Source: Bacteroidales bacterium UBA3289
Lineage (GTDB): Bacteria; Bacteroidota; Bacteroidia; Bacteroidales; UBA932
Reading direction: 5' to 3'
NCBI GenBank assembly: GCA_002361625.1
Contig: DETL01000001.1
Coordinates: forward strand, 8,492-41,776
DNA length: 33,285 nt
Every line of letters starts with the position of its first letter. The stretch's first letter is position 1. The position numbers and the translations under genes are program-made. Under the pieces are notes generated by a model, which saw nothing but the letters and a program-made list of their open reading frames with translations, had not been told where the DNA came from and did not search any database. Below are positions 23,015-30,872 of this stretch, piece by piece.

Positions 23015-23065
23015 AGAAAAATTTCAGAATTATCATCACTTCCCCACCCTCATCCTCAAAAACGG

Positions 23066-24046
23066 TCATTTCCTGCAGGTTTCGCGGTCCAGGACAAGCT
23101 GGGCCTTCAGGGCCTCCAGCGAGGGGAATTGGACCTCGTTGCGGATACGGCGCAGGAAAGTGATCCTCAGGGGCAGGCCGTAGATGTCTTCGCTGAAGTC
23201 CAGGATGTTTGTTTCGATGGTGGGAACGGTGCCGCCCACCGTAGGGCGCAAGCCGATATTGGTCATGCCGCGGTACGTCTGGCCCAGCACGGAAACCTGC
23301 ACCGCATACACGCCGCGGGCGGGAATGAGTTTGAGCGGTTCGTACAGTTTCATGTTCGCCGTTGGAAACCCGATGGTCCTTCCCAGCCGGTTCCCCGCCA
23401 CGACCACGCCTTCCAGCGCATACCCGTACCCGAGCATCTGATTCGCCGCTGCTATATCACCGATTTCCAGTGCTTTACGAATCCTGGTCGATGAAACGGG
23501 AAGGCCTTCGGGTGCAGACATCCCAGAACCTGTGGCCACCCTCGGCCACATAAGAGGGAGGGGCCCATCGCTTGCGATGGGAGGGGTCGTCGGAGACGAC
23601 GGTTCTAGGATGTCTGTACCCGAAGGCCGCATTCCGGCAACAATTAATTCCATGCCGAGTTTCTGGGTAATCGGTCCCAGATCCACGGCGGTGAGGCGGT
23701 CGGAGCCGAGGCGGTTGTCGTAGCCCATCAGGAGGGAGGTGACGCCGAAACGGGCCTGGAGGACGTCCCGGAGGTACTGTTCCGCCGTCAGGGAGGCGAA
23801 ACGGCGCGAGAAATCAAGGACTTCCACCCGGTCCACGCCAAGCCCCAGCAGGAGGGACTTCTTCTCTTCCAGGGTCGTCAGGAGGCGGAGTTCCCGGGCA
23901 CCGTCCTGCAGGACGGCCCGCGGGTGCGGCCAGAAGGTGACGACAAGGGACTTGTCCCCGCGCTCGCGTGCGGCGGAGACAAGCCGGTCAATTACAAGAC
24001 GGTGCCCGCTGTGGACACCGTCAAAGAATCCTGTCGTCGCAATCAT
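23066..24046 (-). CDS. ribF: Bifunctional riboflavin kinase/FMN adenylyltransferase with in-frame palindromic insert
   Basis: This 326-aa enzyme converts riboflavin to FMN and FAD. The adenylyltransferase domain has GFFDGVHSGHRLVID, VVTFWPHPRAVL and LPVSSTRIRKALEIGD. The kinase domain has GRTIGFPTANMKL (about 222-234) and GVYAVQV..YRGMTNIGLRPTV. Residues about 140-181 (TDILEPSS..SGMSAPEG) are foreign to the family: they are encoded by a large DNA palindrome (23504-23627) placed in a loop just before SSTRIR. All catalytic motifs remain, so the enzyme is probably active. The start MIATTGFFDG is slightly shorter at the N-terminus than many RibF proteins. It is 4 bp after the synthase-phosphorylase fusion, as the last gene of the glycogen cluster, an unusual companion. 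Confidence 0.95.
   Translation of the reverse strand: MIATTGFFDGVHSGHRLVIDRLVSAARERGDKSLVVTFWPHPRAVLQDGARELRLLTTLEEKKSLLLGLGVDRVEVLDFSRRFASLTAEQYLRDVLQARFGVTSLLMGYDNRLGSDRLTAVDLGPITQKLGMELIVAGMRPSGTDILEPSSPTTPPIASDGPLPLMWPRVATGSGMSAPEGLPVSSTRIRKALEIGDIAAANQMLGYGYALEGVVVAGNRLGRTIGFPTANMKLYEPLKLIPARGVYAVQVSVLGQTYRGMTNIGLRPTVGGTVPTIETNILDFSEDIYGLPLRITFLRRIRNEVQFPSLEALKAQLVLDRETCRK
23504..23627. repeat. Palindromic multi-hairpin element inside ribF
   Basis: The outer arms are 23504-23530 (beginning GCCTTCGGGT) and 23601-23627 (ending ACCCGAAGGC); they are reverse complements at 25 of 27 positions. Within them are three smaller hairpins: TGTGGCC/GGCCACA (23531-23550), CCCATCGC/GCGATGGG (23564-23581) and GTCGTC/GACGAC (23587-23600). 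The whole forms a cloverleaf-like structure. It is read through in frame by ribF and has no stop in that frame. Confidence 0.9.
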
Positions 24047-24050
24047 GACA

Positions 24051-27000
24051 TTAGATCCACTTCACGCACTCGAAATCCTGGCGGTGCGGAAGCAGCGGAT
24101 GCTTCGCGAAGATGCGCAGGCCCACCTGGTACGCACCGGTCTGGCCCGGCATGACGTCCACGGCGTAACGGGCCGTGCCGTCCTGGGCATCGACCACCTG
24201 AAGCTCGTTCACCTGGTCGATGTGGAGCCGACCGTGGATGTCCGTCTGGGCGAAAACGAGTTCCACGCCCACGTTCTCGGGCTTCAGGTCACCGAGGTTC
24301 AGGACGATCTCGCTGTGGAGCGGGTTCTTCTCGGAGATGTCGTAGGAAGCCTGCGGCTCGGCGCGGGAGATGACCTGGACATCGTTCCAGCTGCGGCGGA
24401 CGTGCTTTTTCCAGGCCGCGATCTCGCGGGCGACCTTGAAGTCGTCAGCCTTCACGAGAGTGGCGCGCTTCGCCTGCGGAGCGTAGTACTGGTTCATGTA
24501 GTCGGTGAGCATCCGGTTGGTCGTGAAGTCACAGGCCACCTTGGCGATGGTGTTCTTGATATAGCCGATCCACTCGTGCGAGCGGCCGGTGGTGCGGTCC
24601 ACGTTGTAGTAGGCCGGAGCGATGTCGTTCTCCAGAATCTGGTAGATCGTGGCGGCGTCCAGCTCGTTCTGGAAGCCCTGGTCGTCGTAGGTACGCTCCA
24701 TCGGCAGGGCCCAGCCGGCGCCTTCCTTGTAGCCTTCCACCCACCAGCCGTCCAGGACGGAGAAGTGCATGGTACCGTTCATCGCGGCCTTCTCGCCGGA
24801 GGTGCCGGAGGCTTCCTGCGGGCGCGTGGGGTTGTTCATCCACACGTCCACGCCCTGGACCATCCGCTTCGCGAGGGTGATGTCGTAACCCGGGACGAAG
24901 ACGATCTTGCCGATGAACCGGGGATCCTTGGAGATGTCCACGATGTGCTTGATCAGGTCCTGACCCGCCTTGTCGGCCGGATGGGCCTTGCCGGCGAAGA
25001 AGAACTGCACCGGACGGTGCGGATTGTTCACGATGGCGTCCAGGCGGTCCAGGTCACGGAACAGGAGCGTGGCCCGCTTGTACGTCGCAAAGCGGCGGGC
25101 GAAGCCGATGGTGAGGACGTCATCCCGGAGGTTGTCCAGGATGGTGACCAGCTCGGCCGGGGAATAGTGGTTGGAGATGCTCTTGTCCTGCAGGCGCTCG
25201 CGGACGAAGCCGATGAGCTTGCGCTTGAGGGTACGCTTGGTGTCCCAGACCTCGGCGTCGGAGACTTCGTAGATGCCTTCGAAGCACTTCTTGTCATAGT
25301 GGTGCGTCTGGAAGGCCTCGCCGAACACGCGGGCATGGATAGGCTTCCACTCGGGGGCGCACCAGGTGGGATAGTGGACACCGTTGGTGACGTAGCTCAC
25401 GAAAAGTTCCTCGGGCAGATAGCCGGGATACATGTGCGAGAAGATGTCCTGGCTCACCTTGCCGTGGAGCATGGACACGCCGTTCACGTTCTGGGAGATG
25501 TTGGCGGCGAGGTTGGACATGGAGAACTTCTCCTCCGGGTTCAGGGGGTTGTCCTTTCCGAGGGACATCAGCGTCTCCCAGTCCACCTTCAGGCGCTCGG
25601 GATAATGGCCGATGTACTGGCGGAGCATGCCCTCGTCAAAGGCGTCGTGGCCGGCGGGAACCGGGGTGTGCGTCGTGAAGAGGGAGCTGGCGCGGACGAC
25701 CTCCAGGGCCTCGGAGAAATCGAGGTTGTCCTTCTCGATGTACTCGCGGAGGCGCTCCAGGCCGGTGAAGGCGGCGTGGCCTTCGTTGCAGTGGTACACC
25801 TGGGTGTCGATGCCCAGCTTGCGGAGGGCGCGGATACCGCCCACGCCCAGCAGGAGTTCCTGCTTGAGGCGGTTCTCCCAGTTGCCACCGTACAGGTGGT
25901 AAGTCACCTCGCGGTCCTCGGGGATATTGGCCTCATAGTCGGTGTCCATCAGGTACAGGTCCGTACGGCCCACCTCCACCTTCCACAGGCGGGCGGTGAT
26001 GGTACGGCCCGGGAACGCCACGCTCGTGGTGACCCAGTTGCCGTCGGCATCGGTGACCGGCGTCGCAGGAACCTTGAGGAAGTCCTGCGCGTCGTAGTTC
26101 GCCACCTGGTAGCCCTGGCCGGAAATCACCTGCGTGAAGTAGCCGAAACGGTACAGGAAGCCCACGGCGACGAGATTCACGTTCATGTCGGAGGTTTCCT
26201 TCAGGTAGTCGCCGGCGAGGATGCCCAGGCCGCCGGAGTAGATCTTCAGGGAAGTATCCAGGCCGTATTCCATGCAGAAGTAGGCGATGGAAGGGTCGGT
26301 ACGCTCCGCCTTGGCGGCCATGTAAGCGTCGAATTCGGCGAGGACGGCGTCCATCTTGCCGAGGAAGGCCTCGTCGGAGGTAAGCTGGTTGAAGCGCTTG
26401 ATACTCACGGTATCCAGCACGGCCAGCGGATTGTGTCCGGAAGCATGCCAGGCTTCCGGGTCGATGGAGCGGAAGAGGTCTTTTGCGCTTTCGTTCCAAC
26501 ACCACCAGAGGTTCTTGGCGAGTCTTTCGAGGGGAGCGAGTTTAGCGGGCAGGTGGCGCGTCACCAAGACGGTCCGCCAGCTCGGATTGTTGAGTTCGGA
26601 TTTCATGTATTGGATGGTCTTTTCTTTGGTTTTATACGTGGGAAGGGCTTCATGCACTTTCTCAAGCGCTTCGGAATACGCCTGCTGGTAATAGACGATC
26701 TGGTTTTGCCAGAGGGCGATCTGCGCGACGTCGCGGGCGTTCTCGCGGCAGGCGTTCCGTTCCTCGAGCGAGAGGTCCGCGATTTCCTTCACCCGCTTCG
26801 CGACACCCTCCACGACCTCGTGGTAGTTGGAATCGTCGCGGTCCAGGACGGTGATGCCCGGATGGGCACCCTTGTAATGGTCCCGGACCCAGAGGCCGAA
26901 GCCGGCCAGGCTGGTGGTAAGGGTGGGGACCCGGAAGGCCAGGGCCTCCAGCGGGGTGTAGCCCCAAGGCTCATAGTAGGACGGGAACAGGGCGAGGTCC

Positions 27001-28283
27001 ATCCCGCACAGCAGGTCGTAGTACGGCATGTTGAACACGCCGTCGTTGCCGTTCAGGTAGGACGGGATGAAGTACACCTTCACCTTGTCACCGAGGGAAT
27101 TCACGAGGCCGGTCTCCCGGAAACGCCGGGTGATGACGTCGTATTCGGCATTCATCAGGTAGTGGGAAACCTGCGTCTGGTAGCGCGGCTCCCCTTCCCC
27201 CGCGAGTTTCGCCGCCAGGGCGCGGTCCGGACCATGATGGCCCGAAGGGATCATGATGAAGGCCTGGATGCTGCGGCCTTCGTACTCGCTGCGATTGAGC
27301 TTGTCCAGCGCGTCGATGAACACGTCGATGCCCTTGTTGCGGAACTCGTACCGGCCGCCGATGCAGATGAATACGGCATTCTCGGGGACCTCCTCCGCGG
27401 ACATCGCGGTCGCGACCTCCACCAGCCGCTTGCGCGCGGCATCGTGCAGGGTCTGATATTCCTCGTCCGAGGCGGGCGTGAAGCTGTTTTCAAAACCGTT
27501 CGGGGTCACGATGTCCACGGGGCGGCCCAGGAACTGGGCGCACTCCTTGGCCGTGATCTCGCTCACGGTCGTGAACACGTCGGCCTCACGCGCAGCCATC
27601 TTCTCCAGGGAATGGAGGGCGATGACGTTGAAACGCCGTGCCATCTCGTCCCCGTCGAAGGAGGCCATGTCGTCATACAGGTGCAGGTTGTTGCCGGCCA
27701 GGCAGCGGCCCACCACCGTCGCGTGGGTGGTGAACACCGTGCCGACCGGGATGCCCGCCCGCTTGAGCTGCAACAGGCCCGCGCCCGTCTGCCACTCGTG
27801 GAACTGGGCGACGGCGTGGTCGCCCGACGAGAGGTTGTAATTCCAGAAGCTTTCGATCACCTTCCCGGCGACGTAGCCGAACACGGCCGCTTCCTTGTAA
27901 TCCCAGTTGCCGGTCAGGGAATCCACCCCGAAGGCGTTCCAAAAATCCGTGAGGATCGCGTCGGCCTGCGGGAGGAAGGTCTTATAGTCCACCAGCACGG
28001 CGACGGGGGTACCGGGAATATTCCATTTTCCTACACGCAGCCGGAGACCCTCAGCGGCCGCCTGCTGCTTCCAAGACCGGAACAGAAGCGGATCCTCGAT
28101 AAAATCGGGATTGCTCGCCCGGTGCATCCAGACATCCGGTCCGATCAGGATGTGGTGACGTCCCAACTGGGATTTCAGGTGGAGGGCCTTGGTCGCGACG
28201 ACCGTATAGATGCCGCCCACCTTGTTGCAAACCTCCCAGCTTACTTCGAACAGGTAGTCCGGATCAATCGTATGTTTATCCAT
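24051..28283 (-). CDS. Glycogen synthase (GT3)-alpha-glucan phosphorylase (GT35) fusion
   Basis: This 1410-aa polypeptide joins two enzymes of opposite direction. Residues 1 to about 555 are a GT3-type (eukaryotic-like) glycogen synthase: FEVSWEVCNKVGGIYTVVATKA at the N-terminus, then QFHEWQTGAGLL, TTHATVVGRCLAG, TVSEITAKECAQFLGR and the late LFPSYYEPWGYTPLEALAF. From about residue 560 (MKSELNNPSWRTVLV) follows an alpha-glucan phosphorylase of the DUF3417-containing group: NLWWCWNESAKDLF, IAYFCMEYGLD, YHCNEGHAAF, and the pyridoxal-phosphate site EASGTSGEKAAMNG with Lys1165. Two-enzyme fusions of this sort occur in Bacteroidota. Its ATG abuts the stop of the GH57 gene, and ribF follows by 4 bp. 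It is the core of the glycogen cluster; how the two activities are kept from cycling is not visible. Confidence 0.94.
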   Translation of the reverse strand: MDKHTIDPDYLFEVSWEVCNKVGGIYTVVATKALHLKSQLGRHHILIGPDVWMHRASNPDFIEDPLLFRSWKQQAAAEGLRLRVGKWNIPGTPVAVLVDYKTFLPQADAILTDFWNAFGVDSLTGNWDYKEAAVFGYVAGKVIESFWNYNLSSGDHAVAQFHEWQTGAGLLQLKRAGIPVGTVFTTHATVVGRCLAGNNLHLYDDMASFDGDEMARRFNVIALHSLEKMAAREADVFTTVSEITAKECAQFLGRPVDIVTPNGFENSFTPASDEEYQTLHDAARKRLVEVATAMSAEEVPENAVFICIGGRYEFRNKGIDVFIDALDKLNRSEYEGRSIQAFIMIPSGHHGPDRALAAKLAGEGEPRYQTQVSHYLMNAEYDVITRRFRETGLVNSLGDKVKVYFIPSYLNGNDGVFNMPYYDLLCGMDLALFPSYYEPWGYTPLEALAFRVPTLTTSLAGFGLWVRDHYKGAHPGITVLDRDDSNYHEVVEGVAKRVKEIADLSLEERNACRENARDVAQIALWQNQIVYYQQAYSEALEKVHEALPTYKTKEKTIQYMKSELNNPSWRTVLVTRHLPAKLAPLERLAKNLWWCWNESAKDLFRSIDPEAWHASGHNPLAVLDTVSIKRFNQLTSDEAFLGKMDAVLAEFDAYMAAKAERTDPSIAYFCMEYGLDTSLKIYSGGLGILAGDYLKETSDMNVNLVAVGFLYRFGYFTQVISGQGYQVANYDAQDFLKVPATPVTDADGNWVTTSVAFPGRTITARLWKVEVGRTDLYLMDTDYEANIPEDREVTYHLYGGNWENRLKQELLLGVGGIRALRKLGIDTQVYHCNEGHAAFTGLERLREYIEKDNLDFSEALEVVRASSLFTTHTPVPAGHDAFDEGMLRQYIGHYPERLKVDWETLMSLGKDNPLNPEEKFSMSNLAANISQNVNGVSMLHGKVSQDIFSHMYPGYLPEELFVSYVTNGVHYPTWCAPEWKPIHARVFGEAFQTHHYDKKCFEGIYEVSDAEVWDTKRTLKRKLIGFVRERLQDKSISNHYSPAELVTILDNLRDDVLTIGFARRFATYKRATLLFRDLDRLDAIVNNPHRPVQFFFAGKAHPADKAGQDLIKHIVDISKDPRFIGKIVFVPGYDITLAKRMVQGVDVWMNNPTRPQEASGTSGEKAAMNGTMHFSVLDGWWVEGYKEGAGWALPMERTYDDQGFQNELDAATIYQILENDIAPAYYNVDRTTGRSHEWIGYIKNTIAKVACDFTTNRMLTDYMNQYYAPQAKRATLVKADDFKVAREIAAWKKHVRRSWNDVQVISRAEPQASYDISEKNPLHSEIVLNLGDLKPENVGVELVFAQTDIHGRLHIDQVNELQVVDAQDGTARYAVDVMPGQTGAYQVGLRIFAKHPLLPHRQDFECVKWI

Positions 28284-29567
28284 CTATTTTTTCTTGACAG
28301 TTTTTTTCACAGTTTTCTTTTTCACGGGCGCGGCAGCCACTTCCTGCACCGCCGCCTCCTTCACGTCCAGGGCCGCACGCTTCTCGTCCAGGCGGATCTG
28401 GAAGTCGGAAATGACGTTCATATAGTTGATGAACGCCTCATACGGGGTATCGTACGGGTTGAAGTACTTGTGCACCTCTCCGTCGGAGAAGAACTTGGTG
28501 CACATGTAGTAGAAGTGGTCGCTTTCCTGCAGGTGGCCGAAATCTTCCCAGAGTTCGGGATCGCCCACGATGGAGAGCTTCTCGGTCATCGCATAGACCT
28601 TGTTGAAGGCCTCCTGCTGGAGCTCGTTGCCCAGCCAGGCGGTGATGTCGCGTTCCTCGTCGGCCCAGGAGATGGGATCCGGGACGTCGATGTCGGAGAC
28701 GGCCTTGTGCTTCTTCGTGGCCTCGGTCGGGGTGACGAAGGAGAAGGTGCCGTCGGCGATGACGGCCTCGGGAAGGGCCTTCATGAACTCGAAGATGCCG
28801 CTCGCGGAGCTCTGGTGCTCGCCGAAGGTCTCATAGTCCATGAACAGGTTCACGATATCGTCGTTCGAGGCGGATTCCTTCACCCAGGCGAGGAACTTGT
28901 CGGCCGTGAGGGGCCACATGTCCCAGCTGCGGTTGGAGAAGCGGAAGGCGATGTCGTCGGAGAGGCCGTAGTTGCGGAGCAGGAGCTTCAGCTTGGGCTG
29001 GGTGTCACAGCCATAGACGAAGTTCGGGCTCTGCCAGCCCATGATGTGGCGGGCGCCTTCGGTGAGCATCGTCTTGAACCCCAGGCCATAGACCATTTCG
29101 CCGATGGCATTGGAGTAGATGAGCTCGGTGTTGCGGAACGCGGTGGGCGTGACGCCGAACAGGTCCTCGATGGCCTTCTTGTGCTTGAGCACCTGGTGGG
29201 TGAACTCGGACTCGGAGGCGAGGGAGGACAGGGAATGGTAATAAGTCTCGCAGAGGAATTCCACGCAGCCCGTGGCGGCCAGGGCCCGGAAGGAGTCGAT
29301 CACCTCGGGGGCGAAGCGCTGGAACTGCTCCAGGGCGGAACCGGAGATGGAGAAGGCCACCTTGAACTTTCCCTTCCCCGCCTTGATCTGCTCGAGGAGC
29401 TGGGCGTTCATCGGCAGATAGCACTTCTGCGCGACGCGGCGGAGGATGGTCCGGTTGGCGAAATCGTCATAATAGTGGGAATCCTTGCCGATATCAAAGA
29501 ATCTGTAAAGCCGCAGGCGGGTGGGCTGATGGACCTGGAAATACAGGCAGATACTCTTGGATGCCAT
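28284..29567 (-). CDS. GH57-family alpha-amylase/glucanotransferase
   Basis: This 427-aa intracellular glycoside hydrolase of family 57 has the five conserved blocks: YFQVHQP at the start, GKFKVAFSISG, FRNTELIYSN with nucleophile Glu148, the acid Asp244 in FMDYETFGEH, and a late block. There is no signal peptide, so it works on cytoplasmic glycogen or maltodextrin. The last ~40 residues form an Ala/Val-rich linker and a Lys-rich end (KKKTVKKTVKKK) that may be disordered. It lies between GT4 (12 bp) and the synthase-phosphorylase fusion (no gap). Members of the family can be amylases, 4-alpha-glucanotransferases or branching enzymes; I favour amylase-type. Confidence 0.92.
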   Translation of the reverse strand: MASKSICLYFQVHQPTRLRLYRFFDIGKDSHYYDDFANRTILRRVAQKCYLPMNAQLLEQIKAGKGKFKVAFSISGSALEQFQRFAPEVIDSFRALAATGCVEFLCETYYHSLSSLASESEFTHQVLKHKKAIEDLFGVTPTAFRNTELIYSNAIGEMVYGLGFKTMLTEGARHIMGWQSPNFVYGCDTQPKLKLLLRNYGLSDDIAFRFSNRSWDMWPLTADKFLAWVKESASNDDIVNLFMDYETFGEHQSSASGIFEFMKALPEAVIADGTFSFVTPTEATKKHKAVSDIDVPDPISWADEERDITAWLGNELQQEAFNKVYAMTEKLSIVGDPELWEDFGHLQESDHFYYMCTKFFSDGEVHKYFNPYDTPYEAFINYMNVISDFQIRLDEKRAALDVKEAAVQEVAAAPVKKKTVKKTVKKK

Positions 29568-29579
29568 ATCGTATTGTTT

Positions 29580-30869
29580 TTATTTGACCACTGATTCGTA
29601 CACTTTCTTGAGTTTGGCGGTGGCGCCGTTCCATTTGAGGGTGTTCACCTCGTCATAGCCGGCCCGGGCGGAGAAATGGGCCAGGGCGGGATAGTTCAGG
29701 AGGGCGTAAATCTCGTCGGCCATCGCATCGACGTCCCAGAAGTCCACCTTGAAGGCGTACTTGAGGACCTCAGCGGCGCCGGACTGCTTGGAGATGATGG
29801 ACGGGACGCCCGTGCGCATCGCCTCCAGCGGCGAGATGCCGAACGGCTCGGAGATGGACGGCATGATGTACACGTCCGAAAGGGCGAACATCTTCTGCAC
29901 GTCGGCCCCGCGGAGGAAGCCCGTGAAATGGAACCGGTCGGAAATGCCCAGCCGTGCGGCATGGCGGATGCAGCGGTTCATCATGTCGCCGCTGCCGGCC
30001 ATCACGAAGCGGACGTTCTTGGTACGCTTCAGGACCTTCGCCGCAGCCTCGATGAAGTACTCGGGGCCCTTCTGGTAGGTGATGCGGCCGAGGAACGTCA
30101 CGACCTTCTCCTTCACGCCGCGCTCGACCACGAGGTTCTCGCGGCCGCTGAAATCCACGGCGTTATGGACCGTGACGACCTTCGCCGGGTCGATCCCGTA
30201 CCGGTTGATGACGATGTTGCGGGTGAGGTTGGAAACGGTCACGACGCGGTCGGCGACCTCCATGCCCTTCTTCTCGATGGCGAAGACGCGGGTGTCGATG
30301 TTGTCCACGCTGCCACGGTCGAACGAGGTGGCATGGACATGGATCACCAGGGGCTTGCCGGTGAGTTCCTTCGCCGCGATGCCGGCGTAGTAGGTAAGCC
30401 AGTCATGGGCGTGGATCACGTCGAACTCGTCCTTGCGCTGCAGGGCGATGGTGCCGCCCACCATGGCATAGCGGGCGACCTCTTCCATGAGGTTCGCCCC
30501 GTACTTGCCGGAGAACTTGTATTTCTGGCCGTAGCTCACGGAGAAATCCTTGACCTGACGGCGCTTGTCTTCCTCCACCAGCCGGGAGAACTCCTCCGGG
30601 GTGGCATAGGGGACCATGTTGGTGCCGATGTGGATGAACTTGACCTTGTCCAGGTATTCCTCGACGGTCTCGGAAACGGTGTCCACGGCCACGTCGCTGG
30701 CGTTGATGATGGTCGTGGCGCTCTGGTCTTCGTCACCGGAGGCGGAAGGCATCACGAACAGGGTTTCCACGCCGTTGTAGGCGAGACCCTTGACAATTCC
30801 TTCGCAGGCCGTGCCCAGACCGCCTGCAATGTGGGGAGGGAACTCCCAGCCGAACATAAGGACTCTCAT
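29580..30869 (-). CDS. GT4-family glycosyltransferase of the glycogen cluster
   Basis: This 429-aa GT-B glycosyltransferase has the starch-synthase-like opening MRVLMFGWEFPPHIAGGLGTACEGIVKGL, the mid-domain VIHAHDWLTYYAGIAA and the nucleotide-sugar binding end SISEPFGISPLEAMRTGVPSI with the E-x7-E motif. The position inside the operon suggests a role in glycogen chain building or priming with UDP- or ADP-glucose, but donor and product are inferred. It starts 3 bp after the debranching-enzyme stop. With the GT3 domain of the fusion, the cluster encodes two potential chain-elongating transferases. Confidence 0.9.
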   Translation of the reverse strand: MRVLMFGWEFPPHIAGGLGTACEGIVKGLAYNGVETLFVMPSASGDEDQSATTIINASDVAVDTVSETVEEYLDKVKFIHIGTNMVPYATPEEFSRLVEEDKRRQVKDFSVSYGQKYKFSGKYGANLMEEVARYAMVGGTIALQRKDEFDVIHAHDWLTYYAGIAAKELTGKPLVIHVHATSFDRGSVDNIDTRVFAIEKKGMEVADRVVTVSNLTRNIVINRYGIDPAKVVTVHNAVDFSGRENLVVERGVKEKVVTFLGRITYQKGPEYFIEAAAKVLKRTKNVRFVMAGSGDMMNRCIRHAARLGISDRFHFTGFLRGADVQKMFALSDVYIMPSISEPFGISPLEAMRTGVPSIISKQSGAAEVLKYAFKVDFWDVDAMADEIYALLNYPALAHFSARAGYDEVNTLKWNGATAKLKKVYESVVK

Positions 30870-30872
30870 GGC

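Noticed and set aside
23739..29594. 1951-codon plus-strand frame across the glycogen genes and ribF
   Set aside because: It spans three well-supported opposite-strand genes and contains no family signatures; long antisense frames are expected at this base composition.
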